Made by a program: the position numbers and the translations under genes. Under the pieces are notes generated by a model. It ran no database searches and had not been told where the DNA came from. It saw only the letters and a list, made by a program, of their open reading frames with translations. From Hyphomonas sp. (GTDB lineage Bacteria > Pseudomonadota > Alphaproteobacteria > Caulobacterales > Hyphomonadaceae): a stretch of DNA of 11,588 bases. Position 1 is the first letter of the stretch; each line of letters begins with the position of its first letter. The stretch covers positions 1 to 11,588 of the forward strand of contig JANSXJ010000089.1 of NCBI GenBank assembly GCA_024743015.1, in the 5' to 3' direction. Below, piece after piece: positions 1 to 6,746 of the stretch.

Positions 1-1252
1 GGAAGGGTAGATAGATCATGCCGCGCCCTTCATCGGCGAGCATCAGATCCAGCACGACCGCTTCCGGACTGGTCCCCCGCGCCCGCGCGATAGCGGCCAC
101 GGTCTTGTCTTCTGACGGCTCATAGTCGGGCGGATCGCCAAGCACGAACATCTTGCCGAAATTTCGCAAGATGGATTTCACGAATGGGTTGTCAGCATCG
201 GGTTGATCCTCCAGTAGGCGCTGCTGGAAGGCTGGGTCGCGTAGCATCCGAACGCGCGTTTCGAACGGTTCCTCAGCGATGGATTGATAGACCGGATGCC
301 CTGAGAACGGGTTCAGGGTCAGCTCAAAGCCGAGCAAGACACCCACCGGACGCGGCCCGACTTGCGCGCGCATATCCAGACCCGCCGCTGCAGCAGCTTC
401 AATTTCTGCCAACAAGTGTTTCCACCCCTCCGGCGCCACATCTGCTTGCGCCAAGGACACTGAAAGCGGTCGTCCGGATTTCTCCACCAAACGGCGGAGC
501 ATGGCCGCTTCTTTCTGGGGGTCATTGAAGTCAGAGACGAACTGTAACACGCCTTTCCGGGCCTCACCCAGCGCCATGGCGATGCCGGTCAGTTCCTTTT
601 CGGAGGCTGTAAGCGTCGGCGTCGGCTGGCCATCGGACGTGCGATGGTTCAGCGTGCGCGAGGTTGAAAATCCCAGCGCCCCCGCTTCAACCGCCGATTT
701 GGCGAGCGCCGCCATGGCCGCAATGTCCGCGTCGGTCGCGTCTTCCCGGTTCGCTCCTCGATCTCCCATCACATAGACTCTGAGCGCTGCATGCGGCAGC
801 TGCGCGCCGAAGTCGATATCGAAGGCGCGCTCTTCCAGGCTGTCGAGATAGTCAGGAAAACTCTCCCAGTTCCACGGCAGGCCCTCGGCCAGCACCGGAA
901 AAGGAATATCCTCCACCCCCTCCATCAAGCGGATCAGCCGGTCATGATCTGTCGTGCGCACAGGCGCGAAGCCGACGCCGCAATTGCCCATAATCGCAGT
1001 CGTCACGCCGTGATTGGACGATGGCGACAGCGCATCGCCCCACGTCACCTGTCCATCATAATGCGTGTGAATATCGACAAAGCCGGGGGTGACCAGCTTG
1101 CCCTTGGCATCGATTTCCTCAATGCCCGCGCCGGATACGTCGCCGACCTGAACAATGCGTCCGTCATCGATCGCAATATCGGCGTCCCGCCCAGGGGTTC
1201 CGGATCCATCGACGACAAAGCCGCCGCGGATCACCAGATCATGCATACCCAT
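1..1252 (-). CDS. N-acyl-D-amino-acid deacylase-type amidohydrolase (3' end beyond window)
   Basis: Metal-dependent hydrolase of the amidohydrolase superfamily, D-aminoacylase-like branch, likely cytoplasmic. These enzymes cleave amide or related bonds, and the true substrate cannot be read from sequence. 417 codons are visible, and the frame stays open to the left edge. Family members are usually about 550-580 residues, so roughly a quarter is missing. The N-terminus has the urease-like beta-sandwich strand pattern (LVIRGGFVVDGSGTPGRDAD, residues 6-25). The metal-binding HxH follows at H62/H64 in GFVDIHTHYDGQ, then MGNCGVGFAPVR (88-99), which is characteristic of this branch. The start is ATG at 1252-1250: an AGGAGG ribosome binding site at 1263-1258 sits 5 bases upstream, and a second ATG two codons on is less well placed. 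The FAD gene upstream on the same strand ends 72 bases away. An exact TTGACA (minus strand, 1305-1300) lies in that gap, so it may have its own promoter. The family call is firm; the substrate is not. Confidence 0.9.
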   Translation of the reverse strand, partial: MGMHDLVIRGGFVVDGSGTPGRDADIAIDDGRIVQVGDVSGAGIEEIDAKGKLVTPGFVDIHTHYDGQVTWGDALSPSSNHGVTTAIMGNCGVGFAPVRTTDHDRLIRLMEGVEDIPFPVLAEGLPWNWESFPDYLDSLEERAFDIDFGAQLPHAALRVYVMGDRGANREDATDADIAAMAALAKSAVEAGALGFSTSRTLNHRTSDGQPTPTLTASEKELTGIAMALGEARKGVLQFVSDFNDPQKEAAMLRRLVEKSGRPLSVSLAQADVAPEGWKHLLAEIEAAAAAGLDMRAQVGPRPVGVLLGFELTLNPFSGHPVYQSIAEEPFETRVRMLRDPAFQQRLLEDQPDADNPFVKSILRNFGKMFVLGDPPDYEPSEDKTVAAIARARGTSPEAVVLDLMLADEGRGMIYLPF

Positions 1253-1324
1253 TCGCACCTCCTCGGTGAACTTGCAGAGTGTGCCAGCGCTTTCAGACCT
1301 GTCAAACCTATCGCGGCGAGAGCC

Positions 1325-2524
1325 TCATCGCAGTCCGAGCCGCTTGAGCGGCGACCCGATCGCGCCGGACACCATCGCCGCCAGGAGTTGCGGCGCAGGC
1401 CAGAGCTTGCTGAACGGTGCTGCCAACCAGTCGCGTAGCCATGGCAGGACCTGACTGTCACCCTGATAGACGGGCGTGAACATCCAGGTCATGATCTGAT
1501 AGAGGCGCACGTGCCCTCTCCGAAGCTTGAGATAGGTCTTGAGTGCATCGCTGATATCGGATGTCTGAGAGATCGCTTGTGCCAACGCCCACGCGTCCAG
1601 CAGCGCCATATTCGCTCCTTGCCCCAATTGAGGCGACGCCGCGTGCCACGCGTCACCGACCCGGACGACCTGTCGGCCAATCACAGGATGCTTCGAAGTG
1701 TGGTGGCGATACCGAGCAAAGCTCAGATCATCGTGATGCTTGAAATGGGCGAGCAACCCTTCTGTCTCGGGCCACAGCGCTTTAGCATCGCGCTTCCAGT
1801 CTTCCAGAGGCGATGCGCGCCAATCGGCTTCAAGCTCGGCACGGATCGACCAGAAATAGGTCAACGTGTCCGGGCTTTTCGAGTCGAGTCGACCAGACGG
1901 CATGACCCCGGCCATCTGCTTCGCATTGAAGTAGCGCTGCTCAAGGGCGGCAGCGTCAAACGGCCCATCCTGCGGCCAGGGCAGGGTCGCCCACAGCGCA
2001 CCATAAGGCAGGTCCACACCCTGGTCTGGCGGCGTCAGATTGGAGCGCGCACCATGGGCAAGGACAACCAGATCCTGCCCCGTGACCCGCTCACCGTTTC
2101 CAAGCGCCAGATCCGGGACTGATGGATCGAAATCCACCACAGGCGTACCCAGAACGAATTCAACGCCCGCATCTGACGCCGCGCGATAGAGCGCCTCAAA
2201 TATCAAGCCGCGCTGCACGCCGAGCCCGTAGACCTCGCTTTGCCACTTGGCGTAGCGGACATCGAGCACCGGGCGCATGGACGGGGTTGTGAGGCCCCAC
2301 AAGCGCTCGATCCGCGTGCCCAGCGCGTCAATCTCCTGGCGCAATCCCAACTCTTGCAGCACCGCAAGGCCGGTCTGCTGCAGCATCAGGCCCGAACCAA
2401 TCGGTTCGGGTGTTTCGAACTGATCGAAGATTTTGATCTTGTGCCCGGCGCGGGCCAGCAATGCCGCCAGCGCAAGCCCGCCAATTCCGGCCCCAGTAAT
2501 GGCGATGTTCAACGGCTTACCCAT
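1325..2524 (-). CDS. FAD-dependent monooxygenase-like oxidoreductase
   Basis: 399-residue flavoprotein of the PHBH/UbiH/salicylate-hydroxylase fold (FAD_binding_3 type). It probably hydroxylates a small, perhaps aromatic, substrate with NAD(P)H and O2. The Rossmann dinucleotide motif GAGIGG is at residues 11-16, right after the N-terminal beta strand. The second FAD motif is at 290-310 (GDAWHAASPQLGQGANMALLDA) and matches the family's GD...P..GqG.N.a..DA pattern. The middle motif, normally ADG..S, reads LAHGARS (155-161) with His157 where Asp is usual. The ATG at 2524-2522 is preferred because the Rossmann strand then begins at residue 6 and a GGGTGG ribosome binding site lies just upstream. 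An in-frame ATG 24 codons earlier would overlap the divergent nadE start. It is divergent from nadE across 63 bases and may be co-transcribed with the amidohydrolase. Its substrate is unknown; a halogenase or plain oxidase in the same fold is possible. Confidence 0.85.
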   Translation of the reverse strand: MGKPLNIAITGAGIGGLALAALLARAGHKIKIFDQFETPEPIGSGLMLQQTGLAVLQELGLRQEIDALGTRIERLWGLTTPSMRPVLDVRYAKWQSEVYGLGVQRGLIFEALYRAASDAGVEFVLGTPVVDFDPSVPDLALGNGERVTGQDLVVLAHGARSNLTPPDQGVDLPYGALWATLPWPQDGPFDAAALEQRYFNAKQMAGVMPSGRLDSKSPDTLTYFWSIRAELEADWRASPLEDWKRDAKALWPETEGLLAHFKHHDDLSFARYRHHTSKHPVIGRQVVRVGDAWHAASPQLGQGANMALLDAWALAQAISQTSDISDALKTYLKLRRGHVRLYQIMTWMFTPVYQGDSQVLPWLRDWLAAPFSKLWPAPQLLAAMVSGAIGSPLKRLGLR

Positions 2525-2587
2525 GCGACCACCCTGCGACGCTGCACGATGATTGTCACCGGGGTAAAAACTTCCTAACTCAAGGCC

Positions 2588-4240
2588 ATGACCCATTCGA
2601 TCAAAATGCTCATCGCTCAGCTCAATCCTGTGGTGGGAGACATCAAAGGAAACAGAGCTCTAGCGGAAGCGGCGCATGCTGAAGCTACAGAAAAAAGCGC
2701 GGACTTGGCTGTGTTCTCAGAGCTGTTCATTCTCGGCTATCCGGCTGAGGACCTGGTGCTGAAACCGGCCGCGGTTGAGCATTCCATGGCAGCGATTGAA
2801 TCGCTTGCAGCCCTCACAAAGGAGGGCCCGTCCATGCTGATTGGCTCGCCATGGGCCGAAGACGGCAAGCTTTACAATTCGATCCTGCTGCTTGAAGGCG
2901 GCGAGATCCGCACCCGCTATGACAAGCGCGAACTGCCAAATTACGGAGTCTTCGATGAAAAGCGGATTTTCGACGAAGGCGAAGGCGCGCACGAAACGGT
3001 TGAGATCAATGGCATTCCGGTGGGTCTCGCGATCTGTGAGGACATCTGGTACGACCGCGTGCCCGGCGCCCTGGCTGAGGCGGGCGCGGAAGTCTTGCTT
3101 GTACCGAACGCCTCGCCCTGGCGGCGCACCGTCAATGTTGAGCGGCACACGACCTTCTCCGCCTGGGCCAAGACCGGTGTGCCCTATCTGTTCGTCAATC
3201 AGGTGGGCGGCCAGGATGAATTGGTCTTTGACGGCGCGTCCTACGCCGTCGACTTTGACGGTGCAGAACACCAGCTCCTCGGCGACTTTGTCAGCGGCAC
3301 GGCCATGGTCACCTATAATGGCGACACCCACAGATTCGAGCCCGCTGATGAACCCGCCAAGCTGACCAGCGGTTGGGAAGCAGAGTATCGCGCGGCGACG
3401 CTGGCGCTTGGCGACTATGTCAACAAGAACCGGTTTCCCGGCGTTGTCCTCGGCCTGTCCGGCGGCATCGATAGCGCGCTGACGGCAGCCATGGCCGTCG
3501 ATGCGCTCGGGCCGGAGCGGGTCTGGTGCGTGATGATGCCCAGCAAGTACACCTCCTCCGAAAGCCTTGAAGACGCCAAGGCCTGCGCCGAGGCTCTGGG
3601 CGTGCGCTACGACTCGATCAATATCGCGCCAGGCGTCGATGCGATGGACGAAATGCTGGGCTCTGCCTTTGCCGAGACCCAGCCGGACACGACAGAGGAG
3701 AACATTCAGTCCCGCCTGCGTGGGGTGACGCTGATGGCCCTCTCAAACAAGTTTGGCCACATGGTGGTGACGACCGGCAACAAGTCCGAAATGGCAGTCG
3801 GATACGCGACGCTCTACGGCGACATGTGCGGCGGTTACAATGCGCTGAAGGATTTCTACAAGACCGAAGTCTTCGCCCTCTCGCGCTGGCGCAATAGCGC
3901 GGTTCCTCTAGGTGCGCTGGGCCCAGGCGGCGAGGTGATCCCGGAGCGGATCATCACCAAACCGCCAAGCGCCGAGCTGCGCGAAGACCAGAAGGACGAA
4001 GACTCGCTGCCGCCCTATGACGCGCTGGACGACATCCTGCGCGGGCTGGTCGATCTTGAAGAAGACGTCGAGGACATCCTCGCCCGCGGCCATTCCGAAG
4101 CCACGGTGCGCCGGATCGAGCACCTGCTCTACATCGCCGAATACAAACGCCGCCAGGCACCGCCCGGTGTGAAAGTCGGCTCAAAGAATTTCGGCCGCGA
4201 CCGACGCTATCCGATCACGAACAGGTTCCGGGATGATTGA
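2588..4240 (+). CDS. nadE: Glutamine-dependent NAD+ synthase
   Basis: Catalyses the last step of NAD biosynthesis: deamido-NAD plus ATP and glutamine gives NAD+. It acts in the cytoplasm. The 550-residue protein is the two-domain form. A nitrilase-fold glutaminase at about 1-265 carries the triad Glu45 (FSELFILGYP), Lys113 (RYDKRELPNYGVF) and Cys150 (GLAICEDIW). A NAD-synthase/PP-loop ATPase at about 270-550 has the SGGIDSA loop at 291-297 and TTGNKSE at 395-401. Length and motifs are complete, with no frameshift. The ATG at 2588 gives the usual start a few residues before IAQLNPVVGDI. A short AAGG precedes it unusually closely, so a leaderless or weakly initiated message is possible. Met7 is an alternative start. 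It stands alone, divergent from the FAD gene and convergent with the cold-shock gene. Presumably essential. Confidence 0.97.
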   Translation: MTHSIKMLIAQLNPVVGDIKGNRALAEAAHAEATEKSADLAVFSELFILGYPAEDLVLKPAAVEHSMAAIESLAALTKEGPSMLIGSPWAEDGKLYNSILLLEGGEIRTRYDKRELPNYGVFDEKRIFDEGEGAHETVEINGIPVGLAICEDIWYDRVPGALAEAGAEVLLVPNASPWRRTVNVERHTTFSAWAKTGVPYLFVNQVGGQDELVFDGASYAVDFDGAEHQLLGDFVSGTAMVTYNGDTHRFEPADEPAKLTSGWEAEYRAATLALGDYVNKNRFPGVVLGLSGGIDSALTAAMAVDALGPERVWCVMMPSKYTSSESLEDAKACAEALGVRYDSINIAPGVDAMDEMLGSAFAETQPDTTEENIQSRLRGVTLMALSNKFGHMVVTTGNKSEMAVGYATLYGDMCGGYNALKDFYKTEVFALSRWRNSAVPLGALGPGGEVIPERIITKPPSAELREDQKDEDSLPPYDALDDILRGLVDLEEDVEDILARGHSEATVRRIEHLLYIAEYKRRQAPPGVKVGSKNFGRDRRYPITNRFRDD

Positions 4241-4266
4241 GGGCGGCGGCGCTAAAGCGGGGCACG

Positions 4267-4302
4267 AAAAAGGGCGCAGCAGCCGAATGGCCCCTGCGCC
4301 CT
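4267..4302 (-). terminator. Intrinsic terminator of the cold-shock gene
   Basis: Perfect 9-bp arms AGGGCGCAG (4271-4279) and CTGCGCCCT (4294-4302). A further inner GCC/GGC pairing (4282-4284 with 4289-4291) closes a GAAT loop. Read on the minus strand, the hairpin is followed at once by five T (plus-strand A 4267-4271), and it starts 22 bases after the cold-shock stop codon. In the plus direction the hairpin has no T-run after it, so it would serve nadE only weakly. Confidence 0.85.
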
Positions 4303-4324
4303 CTGTTCAACTCACTGACAGAGC

Positions 4325-4534
4325 CTAGGCTTCAGCGATCATATCAACGGCTTCTTTGCCTTTGCGTTGGTCGATCGCGGTCGTGTAGGTCACTTTCTGG
4401 CCTTCAGACAGCGAGCGCATGCCGCTACGCTCGAGCGCGCTGACGTGCACGAACATGTCGGCGCCGCCATTGTCAGGTTGAATGAAACCAAAGCCTTTTT
4501 GGTCATTGAAGAATTTAACAGTACCTGGGGTCAT
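4325..4534 (-). CDS. Cold-shock domain protein (CspA family)
   Basis: Small single-domain cold-shock protein that binds single-stranded RNA/DNA and acts as an RNA chaperone in the cytoplasm. With the start at 4534 it is 69 residues, the usual size. The sequence opens [21 protein letters not shown]1 is KGFGFI (13-18) and RNP2 is MFVHV (27-31, usually DVFVHI). The aromatic residues F8, F15, F17, F28 and H30 that stack on bases are all present. In-frame ATGs exist 4 and 9 codons upstream, but they would add a tail not typical of the family, and only the chosen start has a GGA ribosome-binding element at 7 bases. Its own terminator follows. The 313 bases upstream could hold a long 5' leader, as is common for csp genes. 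Cold induction is not shown by the sequence; many csp paralogs are constitutive. Confidence 0.93.
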   Translation of the reverse strand: MTPGTVKFFNDQKGFGFIQPDNGGADMFVHVSALERSGMRSLSEGQKVTYTTAIDQRKGKEAVDMIAEA

Positions 4535-4790
4535 AGAGAAATCCATTAGAAACAATCGCACGCGGAATTGCGGGCGAGACGTCGATGCTTTTTTGGGAGT
4601 TGTCTAAGATGCGTCGGCGAAGCCATAAGGGCGCGCCTTCGAAGCCTGATAGTCCGGCGAAAGGTCGATGAGGGCTCTGTCTAGGAGTCTGAGGGGGTTG
4701 GCAATAGGTTTTTGCTGTTGGGGGCGGTGAAGGAGACATTACCCGACAACCAGCAGAACGTATCGTTTAGGTCCCATTTTAGAACTCTAT

Positions 4791-4810
4791 ACTTAGGCGA
4801 AAGACTAAGT
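4791..4810. promoter_or_regulatory. Inverted repeat upstream of arsR, probable operator 1
   Basis: ACTTAG (4791-4796) and CTAAGT (4805-4810) are perfect 6-base arms around an 8-base centre. The left arm runs into TTAGGC (4793-4798), a box that recurs in the inverted repeat over the arsR start codon. It ends 3 bases before the TTGACA -35 element. Winged-helix ArsR repressors commonly bind such imperfect dyads next to their own promoter, so autoregulation is inferred. Confidence 0.5.
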
Positions 4811-4813
4811 GAA

Positions 4814-4842
4814 TTGACAATCGCGACGCAATCCATAAGTTA
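4814..4842 (+). promoter_or_regulatory. Probable sigma-70-type promoter of the arsR operon
   Basis: An exact TTGACA (4814-4819) lies 28 bases before the arsR ATG. The matching -10 is poor: TAAGTT (4836-4841, spacer 16) is the best candidate, or CATAAG at a short spacer. Transcription would begin at or very near the start codon, giving an almost leaderless arsR message. Candidate operators flank and overlap it. Confidence 0.5.
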
Positions 4843-4856
4843 GGCAAATGCCTAAC
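4839..4856. promoter_or_regulatory. Perfect palindrome across the arsR start codon, probable operator 2
   Basis: GTTAGGCAAATGCCTAAC has 7-base perfect arms (4839-4845 and 4850-4856) around AAAT. The ATG at 4848-4850 lies inside it, as does part of the -10 region. As DNA it can hold a repressor dimer that would block transcription start. As RNA, if the message starts upstream, it would form a hairpin hiding the start codon. It shares TTAGGC with the repeat at 4791-4810; the box centres are about 47 bases apart, some four to five helical turns. Confidence 0.6.
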
Positions 4857-5186
4857 CAAGATTTAGCTCTCAATGATGTCTTCCACGCGCTCGCAGACCC
4901 CACGCGGCGAGCCGTCCTTCAGCGTCTGGGCGAAGGTCCCGCTTCGGTCAAAGACCTATCAGAACCGTTTGACATGGCGCTCCCGTCTTTCACGCAGCAT
5001 TTGCGGGTGCTGGAAGAAGGGGGGCTGATCAAGTCAAAGAAAGTGGGCCGTGTTCGCATCTGCGAGATAAAGCCAAAACAACTCTCGAAAGCCGAGCGTT
5101 GGTTCGAAGACCAACGCGCGCTCTGGGAAGGCCGCTTGGATCGTCTGGATGCGTACATTGAAGATCTAGAGAAGAAAGGGACATAG
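4848..5186 (+). CDS. ArsR/SmtB-family winged-helix repressor
   Basis: 112-residue DNA-binding transcription regulator, expected to be a dimer. The family core is clear: ALADPTRRAVLQRL (14-27), then SVKDLSEPF and the recognition-helix segment PSFTQHLRVLEEGGLI (46-61), and the beta-wing with GRVRICEIKP (67-76). The C-terminal helix (about 78-109) is amphipathic and probably forms the dimer interface. The ELCVCD metal site of ArsR/CadC is absent and the only cysteine is Cys72, so metal sensing is unlikely. This subtype is typically encoded next to SRPBCC proteins. Here the stop codon is followed after 2 bases by the first of two such genes. The ATG at 4848 has only a weak AGG before it and sits inside a palindrome. 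It probably represses its own operon; the ligand is unknown. Confidence 0.93.
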   Translation: MPNQDLALNDVFHALADPTRRAVLQRLGEGPASVKDLSEPFDMALPSFTQHLRVLEEGGLIKSKKVGRVRICEIKPKQLSKAERWFEDQRALWEGRLDRLDAYIEDLEKKGT

Positions 5187-5188
5187 CC

Positions 5189-5674
5189 ATGACGGACACG
5201 AACGATCTCGATCTCGTCATTGAACGTCGCTTGGATGCGCCGCGCGATCTGGTATGGAGAGCCTGGTCTGATCCAAAGGAACTTGCCAAATGGTGGTGCC
5301 CTAAGCCTTGGCACGCGGACGTGGTTGAGTTTGATCTCAAACCAGGCGGCGCGTTCCATATGAGCATGCGAGGTCCGGAGGGCGAAGCGTTTGATAATCC
5401 CGGCGCGTTCCTAGACGTGCAACTGAAAGAGCGGATCGTTTTTACATCCAGCCTGAAAGCTGGGTGGCGTCCTGTCCTTCAGGACTCATTTCCGATGACA
5501 GCAATTATTACGATGCAAGATGATACGGGCGGCACACGCTACACGGCTCGAGTGCTTCACGCGGACGCAGACGGCCGTAAGCAGCATGAAGAGATGGGCT
5601 TCTTTGAGGGCTGGGGCGCTTGCATCGATCAGCTTGAATCACTGGCCAAAGAACTGAAAGGCACCTCATTATGA
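5189..5674 (+). CDS. SRPBCC/AHSA1-domain protein, first copy
   Basis: 161-residue single-domain protein of the Bet v1-like START/SRPBCC superfamily, AHSA1 branch, a fold that encloses a hydrophobic ligand pocket. Recognisable segments are ERRLDAPRDLVWRAWSDP (12-29), the WW pair in LAKWWCP (32-38), PGGAFHMSM (52-60) and the C-terminal helix MGFFEGWGACIDQLESLAKEL (136-156). It starts 2 bases after arsR, and the AAAGGG ribosome binding site lies inside the arsR 3' end, so the two are translationally linked. Its stop overlaps the next start (ATGA). No catalytic motif is seen. A role as a ligand-binding partner or effector of the ArsR protein is inferred from context; the family is poorly characterised. 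Confidence 0.92.
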   Translation: MTDTNDLDLVIERRLDAPRDLVWRAWSDPKELAKWWCPKPWHADVVEFDLKPGGAFHMSMRGPEGEAFDNPGAFLDVQLKERIVFTSSLKAGWRPVLQDSFPMTAIITMQDDTGGTRYTARVLHADADGRKQHEEMGFFEGWGACIDQLESLAKELKGTSL

Positions 5675-6168
5675 ACGCCTCTGCAGCAATCGAGGATACC
5701 AAGCGACTGATACTCAAGCGGCGCTATAAGGCGCCTCGCGAATTGGTTTGGAAGGTCTGGACTGATCCTGAACATGTCGCAAAGTGGTGGGGACCGTTTG
5801 GTCCTGAAGAAACTTCAGCGGAGATAGACGCCGCGGTGGGCGGGACGTTCTATGTTTCCATGACCGCGCCAGATGGATCAACGCATCCAAGCCGCGGCCA
5901 GATCAAGCAGATCGATCCGCCGAGGCGTTTAGTGATTGAAGGCGATCCAAACGCACCGGATGATTGCGGCGCTGGTTTGCCGCCGCACGCGCTCATTATT
6001 CTGTCTTTGGATGAGGTCGATGGCGAAACTCTGCTGACGCTAGACGCTCACTTCCCGTCTATGGAAGCGCGTGAAGCTGCAGAAACCAGTGGCTACGCGA
6101 CGAGCTGGAACGCAACGCTGGATGCGCTCGCGCCCTTCATTGAAATCCTGGTCGCCGCTGAGCGGTAA
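5671..6168 (+). CDS. SRPBCC/AHSA1-domain protein, second copy
   Basis: 165-residue AHSA1-type SRPBCC protein, also single-domain and cytoplasmic. It shares the N-terminal pattern with the gene before it (RRYKAPRELVWKVWTDPEHVAKWW, about 17-40, split here by a few residues). It then diverges: GGTFYVSM (57-64), PPRRLVIEGDP (83-93) and a C-terminal GYATSWNATLDALAPFIE helix (141-158). The ATG overlaps the previous stop by 4 bases, typical of coupled translation. The pair are therefore old paralogs or two subfamilies placed together rather than a recent tandem duplication. This could allow a heterodimer or two ligand specificities. No catalytic residues can be assigned. Confidence 0.92.
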   Translation: MNASAAIEDTKRLILKRRYKAPRELVWKVWTDPEHVAKWWGPFGPEETSAEIDAAVGGTFYVSMTAPDGSTHPSRGQIKQIDPPRRLVIEGDPNAPDDCGAGLPPHALIILSLDEVDGETLLTLDAHFPSMEAREAAETSGYATSWNATLDALAPFIEILVAAER

Positions 6169-6193
6169 TCCAAGAACGGAGGTCTATATAGGG

Positions 6194-6658
6194 ATGGACG
6201 CGAAAGCACGCACCTGCTGGTGGTTTGATGGCAAGGCTCGCGAAGCGGTGGAGTTTTATGTCTCACTCCTTCCGGACAGCAAAATTGACCAGGAGTTTGC
6301 AGCGCATGATGAGGAACCGCTGATTATCGAGTTCACGCTCGCGGGGGCACCGATGATGACGCTGAATGGCGGACCAATGTTCAAACAGACCGAAGCCGCC
6401 TCGATCAGCATTCTAACCGAAGACCAGGACGAAACGGACCGGCTTTGGTCGGCGCTCACCGCTGATGGCGGCGAGGAGAGTATGTGTGGTTGGCTAAAAG
6501 ACCGATACGGCGTTTCCTGGCAAATCGTCCCGAAACGACTTGTTGAATTGATTAATCACGAGGACGCCGAGGCCGCTGGTCGCGCGAGAGATGCAATGAT
6601 GCGAATGAGGAAAATCAATATTCATGAGCTCGAAGCCGCTTTTGATCAACGCTCGTAG
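6194..6658 (+). CDS. PhnB-like VOC (glyoxalase-fold) protein
   Basis: 154-residue protein of the vicinal-oxygen-chelate superfamily, PhnB / '3-demethylubiquinone methyltransferase-like' branch. The older methyltransferase name is misleading, since the fold is glyoxalase-like. Telling stretches are CWWFDGKAREAVEFYVSLLP (8-27), LAGAPMMTLNGGP (49-61), SILTEDQDETDRLWSAL (72-88) and CGWLKDRYGVSWQIVP (98-112). The ATG at 6194 follows a GGAGGT ribosome binding site (6178-6183) at 10 bases, slightly long. Upstream in-frame codons belong to the previous gene in another frame. It is 25 bases after the second SRPBCC gene and is the last gene of the arsR operon. Such VOC genes often occur beside SRPBCC/ArsR genes, but the reaction, if any, is unknown. 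Confidence 0.9.
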   Translation: MDAKARTCWWFDGKAREAVEFYVSLLPDSKIDQEFAAHDEEPLIIEFTLAGAPMMTLNGGPMFKQTEAASISILTEDQDETDRLWSALTADGGEESMCGWLKDRYGVSWQIVPKRLVELINHEDAEAAGRARDAMMRMRKINIHELEAAFDQRS

Positions 6659-6713
6659 CGAAGCATCCATCCTGAAACGTCGACTGCACCGCGAGCATTA
6701 GGAAACATAAGCT

Positions 6714-6746
6714 TAATGTCAGCTTTCGGCGTCAAAGCGGACATTA
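6714..6746. terminator. Stem-loop between convergent genes, possible bidirectional terminator
   Basis: TAATGTC (6714-6720) pairs with GACATTA (6740-6746). After one A/G mismatch, GCTTT (6722-6726) pairs with AAAGC (6734-6738), leaving a 7-base loop. It lies between the end of the VOC gene and the end of the lyase gene, where a terminator is expected. No T-run follows on either strand, so it is not a classic Rho-independent terminator. It may be a dispersed intergenic palindrome instead. Confidence 0.45.

Larger units (their letters stand above)
4535..4847. other. Long divergent intergenic region (csp leader and arsR promoter)
   Basis: 313 bases without a convincing gene, between the minus-strand cold-shock gene and the plus-strand arsR gene. 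The right third holds the arsR control elements listed separately. On the minus strand a weak promoter-like pair, TTCACT then TATAGA with 16 bases between (about 4812-4785), would give the cold-shock mRNA a leader near 245 nt. The left part contains GC-rich self-complementary patches, for example around 4628-4646, but no structure that I can name. An in-frame minus-strand ORF here lacks codon character and overlaps the csp start, so it is not called. Confidence 0.5.

Noticed and set aside
1274..1286. Minus-strand TGGCAC followed by GC, resembling a sigma-54 promoter ahead of the amidohydrolase.
   Set aside because: The distance between GG and GC is 8 bases instead of the strict 10 and the TTGC box is incomplete, so it should not function.
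1511..2122. 203-codon open frame on the plus strand opposite the FAD monooxygenase.
   Set aside because: It lies fully antisense to a gene with clear motifs. High GC with strong codon bias produces such frames by chance.
2553..2581. TTGTCA-N17-TAACTC as a promoter for nadE, which would give a leaderless mRNA.
   Set aside because: The -10 matches only at two positions and the gap is shared by two divergent genes. It is too weak to annotate without transcript data.
4515..4739. 74-codon minus-strand open frame upstream of the cold-shock gene.
   Set aside because: It overlaps the csp start in another frame, has no ribosome binding site or family resemblance, and its composition (proline and arginine rich) looks like chance.
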